Shown here in pieces: positions 1-8,815 of a stretch of DNA of 59,252 bases. The notes beneath the pieces are model-generated. The model did not search any database, was not told the origin of the DNA, and saw only the letters and a list, made by a program, of their open reading frames with translations. Source of the DNA: Marinomonas pontica. GTDB taxonomy: Bacteria; Pseudomonadota; Gammaproteobacteria; Pseudomonadales; Marinomonadaceae. How positions within the stretch are numbered: the stretch's first letter is position 1; each line of letters opens with the position of its first letter. The stretch spans positions 1 to 59,252 of the forward strand of contig NZ_JAODTL010000019.1 in the NCBI RefSeq assembly GCF_026191375.1, written 5' to 3'. The position numbers were made by a program, and so were the translations under genes.

Positions 1-1
1 C

Positions 2-307
2 GTTTTACGCAAAACATGGGGACTGAGCCAAGAGCAAGCCGCGAAAGTTTTTGGTGGTGGTCCAGTTGCTTTCTCAAAGTATGAAAAGGATGACGTAATG
101 CAATCGGATTCTATGGATAGGTTGCTGCGTATGGCGGAAGCGTTTCCGATGATGCTAGAGAAGCTAATACAAGACGCAGGTGTTACCTCCAATAAAGAGC
201 CTGTATGGGAATCTGTGCAGTTTGTTGATTTCTCCGTAACCACTAAACAAAGTCTGACAGTCGTGAGTTCTCATATCTTAAGTGAAGAGGTGGCCTATGG
301 CTGCTAA
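2..307 (+). CDS. MqsA-family antitoxin (3' part only)
   Basis: The reading frame is already open at the window start and ends at TAA 305-307, giving 101 residues of a truncated protein. A helix-turn-helix with the MqsA-type core LSQEQAAKVFGG followed by PVAFSKYE is visible in the first 30 residues. In MqsA this C-terminal domain binds the operator, and the N-terminal zinc domain, here off the left edge, neutralises the MqsR toxin. The protein runs about 50 residues past the HTH, with a hydrophobic stretch (VQFVDF, LTVVSSHIL). Such a tail is what chaperone-dependent antitoxins use for chaperone addiction. The next gene, SecB-like, overlaps its end by 11 nt. Family assignment is from the HTH signature; chaperone dependence is inferred. 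Confidence 0.75.
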   Translation, partial: VLRKTWGLSQEQAAKVFGGGPVAFSKYEKDDVMQSDSMDRLLRMAEAFPMMLEKLIQDAGVTSNKEPVWESVQFVDFSVTTKQSLTVVSSHILSEEVAYGC

Positions 308-755
308 AAATAGTGTGAGCTTGCAAAAAGCCATTGATAGTCTGTCTATTCAAGATGTCTATTTAAAGTCTTCTCAAGCAGAATGCTGCGAGGATTTTGA
401 CCCTAAACGTACGGAACATAACGAGTTGCTTGTTCAGCAAATGCACTCAGTGCGCAGAAGTGAAGTGCTTCAGGCAAGTGAAGATGAGCTGATTTTAAAA
501 GTGTATGTCCGTTTGGGGACTCGCTGGGTTCTTCCTGTAGAGGGGCAGGACCCTGAAATAAAAGCCTTTGTAGAAGCGGACTTTATTGCAGAATATGCCA
601 TGGCTGAGTTGTTGAAAACCGAAGCGGTTGATGAATTTTCGTTAAAAAACGCTAGTTTCCATGTTTGGCCTTACTGGCGTGAGTTCTTAAGTTCACAGTG
701 TGAGCGTTTACGTCTTCCTAGACTGATATTGCCAGCCGTTCAATTTAACCGTTGA
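297..755 (+). CDS. SecB-like chaperone of a toxin-antitoxin-chaperone module
   Basis: This 152-residue protein resembles SecB in its C-terminal half: FVEADFIAEYAM, then FHVWPYWREFLSS and a final RLRLPRLILPAVQF. Canonical SecB keeps unfolded preproteins export-competent. SecB-like copies beside antitoxins fold and protect the antitoxin instead. I chose ATG 297 because AAGAGG at 285-290 sits 6 nt upstream; an in-frame GTG at 282 lacks such a site. The 11-nt overlap with the MqsA-like gene implies translational coupling. The housekeeping secB normally lies with grxC/gpsA, so this copy is most likely the dedicated TAC chaperone. Confidence 0.78.
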   Translation: MAAKNSVSLQKAIDSLSIQDVYLKSSQAECCEDFDPKRTEHNELLVQQMHSVRRSEVLQASEDELILKVYVRLGTRWVLPVEGQDPEIKAFVEADFIAEYAMAELLKTEAVDEFSLKNASFHVWPYWREFLSSQCERLRLPRLILPAVQFNR

Positions 756-1025
756 ATCAAGACTGCTAGATTTTATCTGCTCAGTGACTGGCCTCGCCCC
801 CAGAAGGGGACGGTGCCGTAACTCCTTCTACACATGGTAGATGAGATGTATGAACAATAAGTACACAAAGCAAATATATCAATCTCCTAATTAACAACAT
901 ACTTCTGTGTATTGAAAAACCACTCAATTAAACCTTATCGATGGCCTCGTGGTGAGGCTGATGTGGCATCTTAACCATGAGCAACTTACAGCAAGCCGCA
1001 AAAAATTTATTTGCGAGGAGGCTGA

Positions 1026-2166
1026 TTACGAATCGACTCTCGCTCGCGTCATGGTGTCCAGTCGATACCAGCTGAATGCCATACACATCGCCAGCATCAA
1101 CAACAAATACGGGAAGGCGTTCGCACTCATGGCTTCGATGATGGGCCCGGTTAACGAGGGGGCGACTAGAGCACCAAGCCCACAGCACACAAAAACGTAT
1201 CCTGTGCGTTTGCCGTCCAGCGCCATGATGCTGTTTGCATAGGAAAACAGCATGGGGAAAAACGCCGAACATCCTAGCCCCAGCCACAGCGCGGCCAACA
1301 CCAGCGAAGCGTCTGATACCACCATGAGCAGGCTGCCGGTCACGCTGATGGCCAGCAGGCCATAAATGCCTTGGCGAGGCGTTATCCAGCGCAGTAAAAA
1401 CACCGAAAGTAAACGCCCAATCGATAAGCTAACAAAAAACCATGTGACTAAAATGGCGGCGGCATTGTGATTAATGCCCAATAAAATCGCGTAGGTACTG
1501 ATCCAGCCTGCGATGGTGATTTCAAACCCGACGTACAAAAAGATGACCAACAAAAACGCCAAAAAGGTGGTCTTTTGTTTGGTCTCAGGCACCGTTTCAG
1601 TGCTTCTGGCTTCGAACCTAGGGCTGGGTTGTTTCCACAAAAACAGCGGCAATATAAGCGCGTACAGAGCGACCATCCAATATCCCCGCGCCGTAGCCGT
1701 GACCGGTCCATTCTGCAAAGATTAAAATCAGTGGCGCGAGCATGCAGCCTGAGCTGTAACACAGATGCAAGATCGTCACATACGAGCCCACTTTGTCTTT
1801 ATGCAACCACAGCATCATCATATTGCCGCCAGCGTTGACCGACACTTCGGCCGCGCCGAGCAAGAAAAACAGCGCCACCAGCATGGTCAAGCTGGTTGAA
1901 AAAGGCACCAGAAACAATCCAACAATCACGCACAGCAGCATAACGATCAAATAATGATGACCTTGCCAACGATCAAACATGCGACCCGCCAACAACGCGC
2001 CCAGAATATTTCCTATGGCTCTGGCGCTGAATACAATCGATATTTCCGCCACAGAAGCGTCGATCAGGTCAGACAGGTAAATCAAACTCGGTCCCAACAG
2101 ACCCGATACCGCGCCCGCGGCAATAAACATGGCGCAATAAAGCCCCGTACGCGTTAATTCCTGCAT
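1026..2166 (-). CDS. MFS transporter, frameshifted
   Basis: Two overlapping frames together make one 12-helix major facilitator protein of about 379 residues. The upstream frame (to about 1690) holds helices 1-6, with the loop GRMFDRWQGH typical of the MFS loop 2-3 region. The downstream frame (from about 1690 to 1026) holds helices 7-12. They join if one G is removed from the CCCC run at 1684-1687 (plus strand), restoring GYGAG-YWMVALYAL. The start is uncertain: ATG 2166 has a weak GGA upstream, and ATG 2178 and GTG 2220 are alternatives. The substrate is unknown; the location beside the polyamine island does not prove a link. The 270 nt between this gene and the SecB-like gene hold nothing I can identify. 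Confidence 0.7.
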
Positions 2167-2325
2167 AGTGTTTTCCATTTTTTTATTATTTGCCACGCTC
2201 GAACCAGAGTTCGAATCCACACATTGACATTGGATTTAATCACGCAACTTGATTAATTAATAGAGAGCATAGAAAGACCGGAAAAAGAAAACACCCACAG
2301 TGTTGTTCACAGAAGCTGAAACAGC

Positions 2326-2379
2326 AAAACAAGAAAAAGAAAAAGAAAAACAAGAAAAAGAGGAGAAGTTAAGAGAGCA
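2326..2379. repeat. Purine-rich low-complexity tract
   Basis: This A/G-only stretch with a few C bases is built from repeats of AAGAAAAAG and ACAAGAAAAAG. It lies between the MFS promoter region and the terminator of the polyamine operon. No coding function is apparent. Confidence 0.6.
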
Positions 2380-2392
2380 AGCACCAACTCAT

Positions 2393-2426
2393 CTTTTTGT
2401 GCCGCCACATTGAGCGGCACAAAAAG
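2393..2426. terminator. Bidirectional terminator after the GATase gene
   Basis: A perfect 13-bp stem, CTTTTTGTGCCGC paired with GCGGCACAAAAAG, with an 8-nt loop. The arms supply a T-run on both strands. It lies 46 nt past the stop of the minus-strand amidotransferase gene and ends the puuA-pot operon. Confidence 0.85.
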
Positions 2427-2471
2427 ACCATTAGGCAAAGGGAAAAGACAAGGCGCGTTAACCTTTCCAAA

Positions 2472-3176
2472 TTAGCCTTTTAAAAATTGTCCAACCCAAA
2501 CCATGAGCTGCTGATTGTCTATTGCGTCCTGTGCGACCGTCTGACGCGCTTTAGCAGCGACTTCTGGCGTTAGCGTGACACCATCGTACAAATCGATCAA
2601 TTCGTTCTCATACGCCTTCGAGAATTCAGGATGGCCTTGGAACGTCAAAATACGATCTTGATAAATCAGCCCCGCGTACTGACAAAAATCACTGCTCAAA
2701 AAGCTCGACATTTTTTCCGGTTTTTCCAACACTTGGTCTTGGTGGAAAGCACAAAACGCGATGTCTTTCTGAGTCAACGGGGTTTCAACCTCGTTAGACA
2801 CTTGGTAATGGTGAATCCCTACCCCCCAGCCGCCGTCAAATTTACCAACGCGACCACCCAATGCTCGCGCAATGACTTGGTGACCGAAGCAAATCCCCAC
2901 CAGCACTTGTCCCTTGGCGTCTATCTCTCGGATAAACTCACACAAACGAATGATCCATGGATCATCGCCATAAGCGTCCGATTTAGAACCGGTAATCAGC
3001 CAAGCATCACAACAGTCGATGCTGTCTGGGAACTCATCCAAGCGCACATCAAAAATTTCGAACGACAATTCTGGCTCTAACACAGCAATCTGTTGAGCAA
3101 ACATCTCCGCGTATGTTGGGTACTTAGAGCGCAATACGTCGGGCGTAATGCCCGCGGCGAGAATTCCTATCTTCAT
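2472..3176 (-). CDS. Class I glutamine amidotransferase-like protein
   Basis: This 234-residue protein carries the GATase_1 catalytic triad: Cys in GICFGHQVIA (about residue 95) and His-Glu in FQGHPEF (about residue 181). It resembles the free-standing GMP-synthase-like amidotransferases rather than PuuD, whose nucleophile motif differs. It is the last gene of the puuA-potFGHI unit, 28 nt after potI, with GAGG about 11 nt before its ATG. In Pseudomonas spu and E. coli puu clusters a cysteine hydrolase removes the gamma-glutamyl group at the end of the pathway. No PuuD is visible here, so this enzyme may fill that step. The family is clear; the substrate is inferred. Confidence 0.82.
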   Translation of the reverse strand: MKIGILAAGITPDVLRSKYPTYAEMFAQQIAVLEPELSFEIFDVRLDEFPDSIDCCDAWLITGSKSDAYGDDPWIIRLCEFIREIDAKGQVLVGICFGHQVIARALGGRVGKFDGGWGVGIHHYQVSNEVETPLTQKDIAFCAFHQDQVLEKPEKMSSFLSSDFCQYAGLIYQDRILTFQGHPEFSKAYENELIDLYDGVTLTPEVAAKARQTVAQDAIDNQQLMVWVGQFLKG

Positions 3177-3204
3177 GAATTATTTACCTCAAAAAACACA
3201 GCGG

Positions 3205-4014
3205 TTAAGGATTTTGGAAACGATTTTGACGGCGCATAATGAAAATGGCCGCGATGACCGCAATCGAGACAACCAATATCATCAGCGTCGCTAACGCATT
3301 GATTTCTGGTGTAACACCAAGTCGAACTTTGGAGAAAATCACCATCGGCAAGGTCGAATTCCCCGGCCCTGACACAAAGCTCGCAATCACCAAATCATCC
3401 AATGACAAGGTGAAAGACAGCAACCAACCCGACAAGATGGCAGGAGCAATCAACGGCAAGGTAATTAAGAAAAACAACGACACAGGCTTAGCGCCCAAAT
3501 CCATCGCCGCTTCTTCTAAGGTCTCGTCCATGGACGACAAACGCGATTGAACCACCACCGCCACGTACGCCAAACAAAACGTCGTATGCGCGATGACAAT
3601 CGTGGTCGTGCCTCGACCTGCAGGCCAACCGAACATGCTTTCCATCGCTACAAACAACAGCAACAGTGACAAACCGGTGATGACTTCTGGCATCACCAAT
3701 GGCGCCGTCACCCAGCCTGCCATCATGGTTTTACCACGAAACTTGCCCATTCGGCTCAACACAAAGCCCGCTAACGTGCCTAATATGGATGCCAACGTCG
3801 CGCTAATAAAGGCGATTTTTAAGCTCACCCACGCGGCGTCCATGATCTGATCATTTTGAAACAGCTCCACGTACCATTTCAGCGACCAACCACCCCAAAC
3901 GGTCACCAATTTGGACTCGTTAAAGCCGTAGATGATCAAAGCCACAATGGGCGCGTACAAAAACAAAAAGCCGAAGCCAGCACTAAGCTTTAGCGCTAAA
4001 GAATGATTTTTCAT
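3205..4014 (-). CDS. potI: Putrescine ABC transporter permease PotI
   Basis: A 269-residue inner-membrane permease with six predicted helices. The EAA loop that docks on the ATPase reads EEAAMDLGAKPVSLFF. It is close in length to E. coli PotI (281) and pairs with PotH to form the channel. Its ATG overlaps the potH stop by one base (TAATG), so translation is coupled. The gene is intact, unlike its neighbours potH and potG. Substrate assignment (putrescine) rests on the PotF-like receptor and the surrounding catabolic genes. Confidence 0.9.
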   Translation of the reverse strand: MKNHSLALKLSAGFGFLFLYAPIVALIIYGFNESKLVTVWGGWSLKWYVELFQNDQIMDAAWVSLKIAFISATLASILGTLAGFVLSRMGKFRGKTMMAGWVTAPLVMPEVITGLSLLLLFVAMESMFGWPAGRGTTTIVIAHTTFCLAYVAVVVQSRLSSMDETLEEAAMDLGAKPVSLFFLITLPLIAPAILSGWLLSFTLSLDDLVIASFVSGPGNSTLPMVIFSKVRLGVTPEINALATLMILVVSIAVIAAIFIMRRQNRFQNP

Positions 4015-4948
4015 TACATCGCCTCCTTGTTGCCATTACGCATGAACATAATTGGACCCACCAAAACAATCAGCATAATGATCGCAACCGCTGAGGCCAG
4101 AGGCCAATCTCGGTTCGAGGAAGAACTCATCCCACAACACACGACCAATCATCAGCGTATCTGAACCGCCTAACAAGGCAGGAATAACAAACTCGCCGAC
4201 CGCCGGGATAAACACCAATAAACAGCCCGCAATGATGCCCGGCTTCGCCAGAGGCAACGTCACCAGACAAAACGCTCTGCCACGGTTTTGCACCGAGGTC
4301 TTTCGCGGCTTCAATTAGGCTCATGTCCATTTTTTCTAGCGTGGTGTACAGCGGCAGAATCATAAACGGCAAATAGGTATACACAATGCCAATGTACACA
4401 GCGACGTCCGTTTGTAGAATTTGCAATGGCTGATCAATTAACCCCAGTGACATCAAGGTATCGTTGACCAAACCGTTCTTTTTCAACAATGACATCCACG
4501 CGTAAACGCGCAATAAAAACGACGTCCAGAAAGGCAAAATAACCAATGACAACAATATCGTACGAGAGGTCGGACCACTGCGGGCGATAAGATAAGCAAT
4601 CGGAAAACCAATCAATAACGTAAAGAACGTCGACACCGCGGCAATGCGTAAAGAACTCAAATAAGCGTCTAAGTAAAAGCGCGATTCAAACAAAAATAAA
4701 TAGTTGCCAAAGGTCACTTTGAGGGTCGCGTACGCGTTGCTAGGGTCCCATTCCAACAAAGGCGAGTAGGGCGGCACCGCAATCATCGCCTCAGACAGGG
4801 ATATTTTAAACACCACCAAAAATGGAATGAAGAAGAATGCCGCCAACCAAAGCATTGGCATCAGGATCACACACCAGCGACCCAGACGAATAGTTTGCAA
4901 ACGCTGCAATAGGTTCGGTCGAGTTGTATTGCTGGAAGTGGTCATCAT
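4014..4948 (-). CDS. potH: Putrescine ABC transporter permease PotH, two frameshifts
   Basis: Three frames must be joined to read this roughly 310-residue permease. The first carries the N-terminus and the EAA loop (LIEAAKDLGAKPWQS), and breaks near 4272; dropping one base restores QSFCLVTLPLAKPG. The second gives AVGEFVIPALLGG, typical of PotH, and breaks near 4119; dropping one base restores DEFFSNRDWPLASAVAI, which closely matches the E. coli PotH C-terminus. The ATG overlaps the potG stop by four bases (ATGA) and the TAA overlaps the potI start. As written the gene cannot give a full permease. Two independent one-base insertions in an otherwise conserved protein suggest sequence error, but real decay is possible. 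Confidence 0.85.
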
Positions 4949-6100
4949 GATGTGAGTACCACGCTGCTATCGGCATCCCAAGACAGATACACATGATCGT
5001 CCCACGTTAGGCGCTCGCCCGTATCCCGTTGGGTATTGGGTTGGGTAATGCGCACTTCTTTACCTGACAACAAACGAACTTTGTAAATCGACTGACTGCC
5101 CATGTACGCGACTTCGGTAATCACCCCTTCAGCGGAATTATTTGGCGTATTGGAGGCGTTACGCGCAATGCGCATCTTTTCAGGGCGAATCGCCACGCTG
5201 ACGACTTGGTTCGGCGCACAGCTGATGCCGTGATCCAAATAAATAAGGCCATTGGTGTCATCGCATTGGATCGCCGCGCTGTCGCGCTCATCCGACACCA
5301 CGCTGCCGCTAAACAAATTCACGTTACCAATGAATTCCGCAACAAAACGGTTGTTTGGGTATTCGTATACTTCGTGAGGCTCGGCGGTTTGGACGATCAC
5401 ACCGTTGTTCATTACACCAATGCGCGTGGCTAATGTCATCGCTTCTTCTTGGTCATGAGTAACTACCACAAAAGTGATGCCTAGCTCGTCTTGTAATCGC
5501 ATCAATTCGAACTGTGTTTCTTCACGCAATTTTTTGTCCAACGCGCCCAATGGCTCATCCAACAACAGCAGTTTAGGGCGTTTCACCCAAGGAGCGCGCC
5601 AACGCCACACGCTGACGCTGACCACCTGACAACATATGCGGTTTACGACGAGCAAGATGCCCCATTTGTACCATTTCCAAGATATCAGCGACGCGTTTTT
5701 TGACTTCGTGGCTTGGCAAACCTTCACGTTTTAAACCAAACGCGACGTTGGCTTCGACGGTCAAATGCGGGAACAAAGCATAAGACTGGAACATCATATT
5801 AACAGGGCGCTCCCATGGCGGAACATTCGACATGTCCACGCCATCGATGATGATGCGACCCGATGTAGGCGACTCAAAACCCGCCAACATACGCAATGGG
5901 GTACTTTTACCGGAACCCGACCCGCCCAACAGACAGAAGAGTTCATTCTTATAAATATCCAGAGAGACGTTATTCACCGCCGTGAAGTCGCCGAACGTTT
6001 TATTGATTTGTTCAATGCGAACGAAAGGCTCAGCGTCTTTTTGACGCCAAGTTGGCATCGTTTGAGAGGTAACGATGGGGGAAACAGAAGACACAGACAT
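4945..6100 (-). CDS. potG: Putrescine ABC transporter ATPase PotG, frameshifted
   Basis: Repaired, this is a 384-residue ATPase: Walker A GGSGSGKST (residues 59-67), Q-loop in MMFQSYALF, signature LSGGQRQR (157-164), Walker B LLLLDEP, then a C-terminal TOBE-like domain (VAIRPEKMRI). The frame breaks after ARSL at about 5585, where one base must be removed from a CCC run (plus strand) to read ARSLVKRPKL. Residue 68, just after Walker A, is Pro where Leu is usual, a separate one-base substitution. ATG 6100 is preferred over GTG 6109 because AGGTG lies 7 nt upstream. It energises PotH/PotI. Confidence 0.86.
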
Positions 6101-6135
6101 AAAACACACCTGTCAGCATGGTAAGTATTCAAGAA

Positions 6136-6159
6136 GGGCGACACCTAATGGTGTCACCC
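6136..6159 (-). other. Intra-operon hairpin between potF and potG
   Basis: GGGCGACACC and GGTGTCACCC pair around a TAAT loop, with a single mismatch. There is no T-run, so it is more likely an mRNA 3'-end stabiliser for potF or a partial attenuator than a full terminator. This fits the usual excess of binding protein over transporter subunits. Confidence 0.55.
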
Positions 6160-6175
6160 ACGTACAGAAGGCTGC

Positions 6176-7267
6176 TTAGCGACCGGTTTTAATGTTCGTC
6201 CAAGCACGTGTCAATTGGCGATCAAAACGCGCCGTGTGAGCCACTTGCACAAACAGTTTTTCTTTTACTTCCTGAGTTGGGTACACACCTTTGTTAGTGG
6301 CCACTTCTTCGTCTAGAAGAGGAACCGCCGCGGTGTTTGGCACAGCGTAGAACACATAGTTCGAAATGGCCGCCGCGATGTCTTTTTTCAGGATGAAATC
6401 GATAAATTTGTGTGCGGCTTCTGGGTGAGGCGCGTCCGCAGGAATCGCCATCAAATCAAACCACACCAAGGTGCCTTCTTTTGGAATCACAAACTTGATA
6501 TCAACGCCTTGACCGGCTTCTTCGGCGCGGCTTTGCGATTGCAAAATGTCACCGTTATAACCAATCGCCACACACACATCGCCATTGGCTAAGTCAGAGA
6601 TGTATTTACTGGAGTGGAAATAACGCACATTGTCTTCGGCAACCGACATCAATTTGGCCGATTCCGCTAGGTCATCTTTGTCTTCTGAGTTTGGATCAAC
6701 GCCACGATAATTATTCACAACCGACATCACTTCCGCAGGAGAATCCAACACCGCAATACCACAATCGTTCAGTTTAGCCGCAATGCTTGGGTTAAATAAA
6801 ATATCCCAAGAATCGATATCCGCTGTACCCAAACGCTCTTCGATCATCTTGGTGTTGTAACCAATGCCGATCGTACCCCAGGCGTAAGGAATGTTGTGCA
6901 CATTGCCCGCATCGTGTTTTTCGATTTGCTTCGCCAATGTTTGATCTAAGTTGCCATAATTGCTCAGCTTGCTCTTATCGATGGCTTGGTAAACACCCGC
7001 TTTTACTTGACGCTCAAAGAAGGAGTTAGATGGCATAACCACGTCGTAGCCAGAGCCACCCGCCATCAGTTTTGCTTCCAACACTTCGTTGCTGTCGTAA
7101 ACGTCGTAGTTTACTTTGATGCCCGTTTCTTTAGAGAACTGCTCCAAAGCACCTGGCGCCATGTAATCCGACCAGTTGTATACGTTTAGAACGTCTTCGG
7201 CGTAACTGCTCACAGCAAAAGTCGATGCCGCACCCGCGATCAATACACTCAATACATTGCGTTTCAT
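6176..7267 (-). CDS. potF: Periplasmic putrescine-binding protein PotF (copy 1)
   Basis: A 363-residue solute-binding protein with a Sec signal peptide (residues 1-23, ending SSYAED). The mature N-terminus, LNVYNWSDYMAPGALEQF, is the PotF/PotD signature. WDILF and FHSSKYISDLANGDVCVAIGYNGD are also typical of PotF. It delivers polyamine to PotGHI. It is the first transporter gene of the operon, 213 nt after puuA. A second copy at 13931 is clearly related but not identical. The gene is intact. Confidence 0.93.
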   Translation of the reverse strand: MKRNVLSVLIAGAASTFAVSSYAEDVLNVYNWSDYMAPGALEQFSKETGIKVNYDVYDSNEVLEAKLMAGGSGYDVVMPSNSFFERQVKAGVYQAIDKSKLSNYGNLDQTLAKQIEKHDAGNVHNIPYAWGTIGIGYNTKMIEERLGTADIDSWDILFNPSIAAKLNDCGIAVLDSPAEVMSVVNNYRGVDPNSEDKDDLAESAKLMSVAEDNVRYFHSSKYISDLANGDVCVAIGYNGDILQSQSRAEEAGQGVDIKFVIPKEGTLVWFDLMAIPADAPHPEAAHKFIDFILKKDIAAAISNYVFYAVPNTAAVPLLDEEVATNKGVYPTQEVKEKLFVQVAHTARFDRQLTRAWTNIKTGR

Positions 7268-7349
7268 GTGAAATTCTCCAATTTACAGCCAAGGTTACAT
7301 TGGCTGGTTCCAGTTGTGATGTCGTTTTGCTTTTCAGCAAAGCCTCTAA

Positions 7350-7465
7350 CGGACTCTATTTTTTAAAGTAACTCTTTTTAAGCTGACTCTTTCTAAAGTG
7401 GTTTCGTATAAAGTGACTGTTTTTGCAGTCACTCTTCTAAAAGCCACCAAGTCTAAAAGCCACCA
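7350..7465. repeat. Degenerate 15-16-bp tandem repeats between puuA and potF
   Basis: About seven degenerate units of 14-16 nt follow one another, with cores such as TTTTTAAGCTGACTC, TTTCTAAAGTGGTTT and CGTATAAAGTGACTG. The last two are near identical: TCTAAAAGCCACCAAG is repeated in tandem at about 7434-7465. The array lies wholly within the 213-nt gap. It could be replication slippage or a regulatory leader. Confidence 0.5.
7412..7433 (-). other. Hairpin between puuA and potF
   Basis: AGTGACTG pairs perfectly with CAGTCACT around a 6-nt loop. Read on the minus strand it is followed only by TTTATA, so it would be at best a weak terminator or attenuator between puuA and potF. It is embedded in the degenerate repeats. 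Confidence 0.45.
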
Positions 7466-7480
7466 AGGTTCGCAACGCAC

Positions 7481-8815
7481 TTACAAATACGCTTCGTATT
7501 CCACATTGGAAATACGGCCGTGTATTTTTTGCTGTTCTTGTTCTTTTGCCGCACCATACACTCGGACAAATTCTTCACCCAAGTATTCACTCAAGAAGGC
7601 ACTGTCTGCAAACGATTCCGTCGCCAATTCCCAACGATTGGGTAGCGGTTCGAAACGTTCTGACATCGCGTACGCATCGCCTTCAATCGGCTGTGGTGGC
7701 GACATTTTTGTTTCAATACCATGCAAAGCAGCCCCTAACACGGCTGCCAATACTAAATAAGGATTCGCATCCGCGCCAGCCACACGATGTTCTATACGAC
7801 GCGCGACATTATCACTTTCGGGAATGCGTACCGCGACAGTGCGGTTTTCATAGCCCCAGCTCGCAAACGTCGGCGCATGCGCTCCGGTTTGGAAACGGCG
7901 ATAAGAATTCATATGCGGCGCAAACACAAGCATAGAATCAGACATATGGTTCAATAATCCCGCCACCGCTTGCTGCAATAAGCCTGAGCCTTCTTCGGTG
8001 CCGTTGTTAAACACGTTATTGCCTTGCTCGTCCAACAAACTAAAGTGAACGTGGAAGCCGTTACCGCTTTTATCTGCGTACGGTTTCGCCATGAAAGTCG
8101 CACCAAAATCATGCTGACGTGCAACCCCTTTGATCAGGCGCTTAAACATAATCGCATGGTCGGCGGCGAGAACAGCGTCGTTGCAATGCTTCATGTTGAT
8201 TTCGAATTGACCGGGGCCTAGTTCAGAAATAATGGTGTCCGCAGGAATGCCTTGAATCTCACACGCGCGGCGAACTTCGGCGAAAAAGCCTTCTAAGCCG
8301 TCCATTTCTTCAATGGAATAGCAGTCGGTTTTGTTCAAACGCACACCGTTGCCTTCTACGATAATAGGAGGAGAAGGTCGACGCTGAGCTTCGGACTGGC
8401 CGTCTAACAGGTAAAACTCCAACTCCGTCGCCACCACAGGTGTGTAGCCTAAATCTTTGAAGCGCTTAACAATGCGCGTCAATATTTGGCGAGGGTCTGG
8501 GTAAAATGGAGTGCCATCGGCGTTGTACATCATCGCCAAAATTTGGTCGCGAGCCGATTCCGCCCACGGCACAGAAATAGGTTCAGGGTGAACGGCAAAA
8601 CACACGCCGTCACTGTCTCCCGTTTCGAAAACCATACCATTGTCGAGAACATCGTCACCCCAGTGGTCAAAACCAATCACTGAGTGAGGAAGTTTTACCC
8701 CTTGCGTCATGACGCTTTTTAAACCGCTGGAGGGCATGCGTTTACCACGCAAGTTGCCGTTTAAATCTGTGATGAACAGATCAAATTCGTTGTTCCCTTC
8801 GTACATATCCGACAT
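7481..8815 (-). CDS. puuA: Gamma-glutamylputrescine synthetase (glutamine synthetase family, copy 1)
   Basis: A 444-residue glutamine-synthetase-fold enzyme expected to ligate glutamate to putrescine using ATP, the first step of the Puu route. Family marks are ELEFYLL (metal ligands), LGPGQFEINMKHCN, FMAKPYADKSGNGFHVHFSL and APHMNSYRRFQTGAHAPTFASW. The NSYRR loop without the ammonia-site features of GlnA, and the neighbours, favour PuuA. I chose ATG 8815 (MSDMYEG) because AAGAGA lies 7 nt upstream; the frame is open to 8899 but without such a site. It heads the puuA-potFGHI-amidotransferase unit. Confidence 0.88.
   Translation of the reverse strand: MSDMYEGNNEFDLFITDLNGNLRGKRMPSSGLKSVMTQGVKLPHSVIGFDHWGDDVLDNGMVFETGDSDGVCFAVHPEPISVPWAESARDQILAMMYNADGTPFYPDPRQILTRIVKRFKDLGYTPVVATELEFYLLDGQSEAQRRPSPPIIVEGNGVRLNKTDCYSIEEMDGLEGFFAEVRRACEIQGIPADTIISELGPGQFEINMKHCNDAVLAADHAIMFKRLIKGVARQHDFGATFMAKPYADKSGNGFHVHFSLLDEQGNNVFNNGTEEGSGLLQQAVAGLLNHMSDSMLVFAPHMNSYRRFQTGAHAPTFASWGYENRTVAVRIPESDNVARRIEHRVAGADANPYLVLAAVLGAALHGIETKMSPPQPIEGDAYAMSERFEPLPNRWELATESFADSAFLSEYLGEEFVRVYGAAKEQEQQKIHGRISNVEYEAYL

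Noticed and set aside
790..815. GC-rich stem CCCC-N5-GGGG after the SecB-like gene as an insertion-sequence end or terminator
   Set aside because: The stem is only four bases, there is no T-run, no partner inverted repeat and no transposase gene.
2200..2220. T-arm-like GTTCGAATCC before the MFS gene
   Set aside because: The flanking 5-bp stems do not pair and no acceptor, D or anticodon arms are present, so it is not a tRNA gene or an obvious attachment site.
7434..7465. Two adjacent identical 16-nt units as a CRISPR start
   Set aside because: They are directly adjacent with no spacers, and no cas genes are present. It is a tandem duplication.
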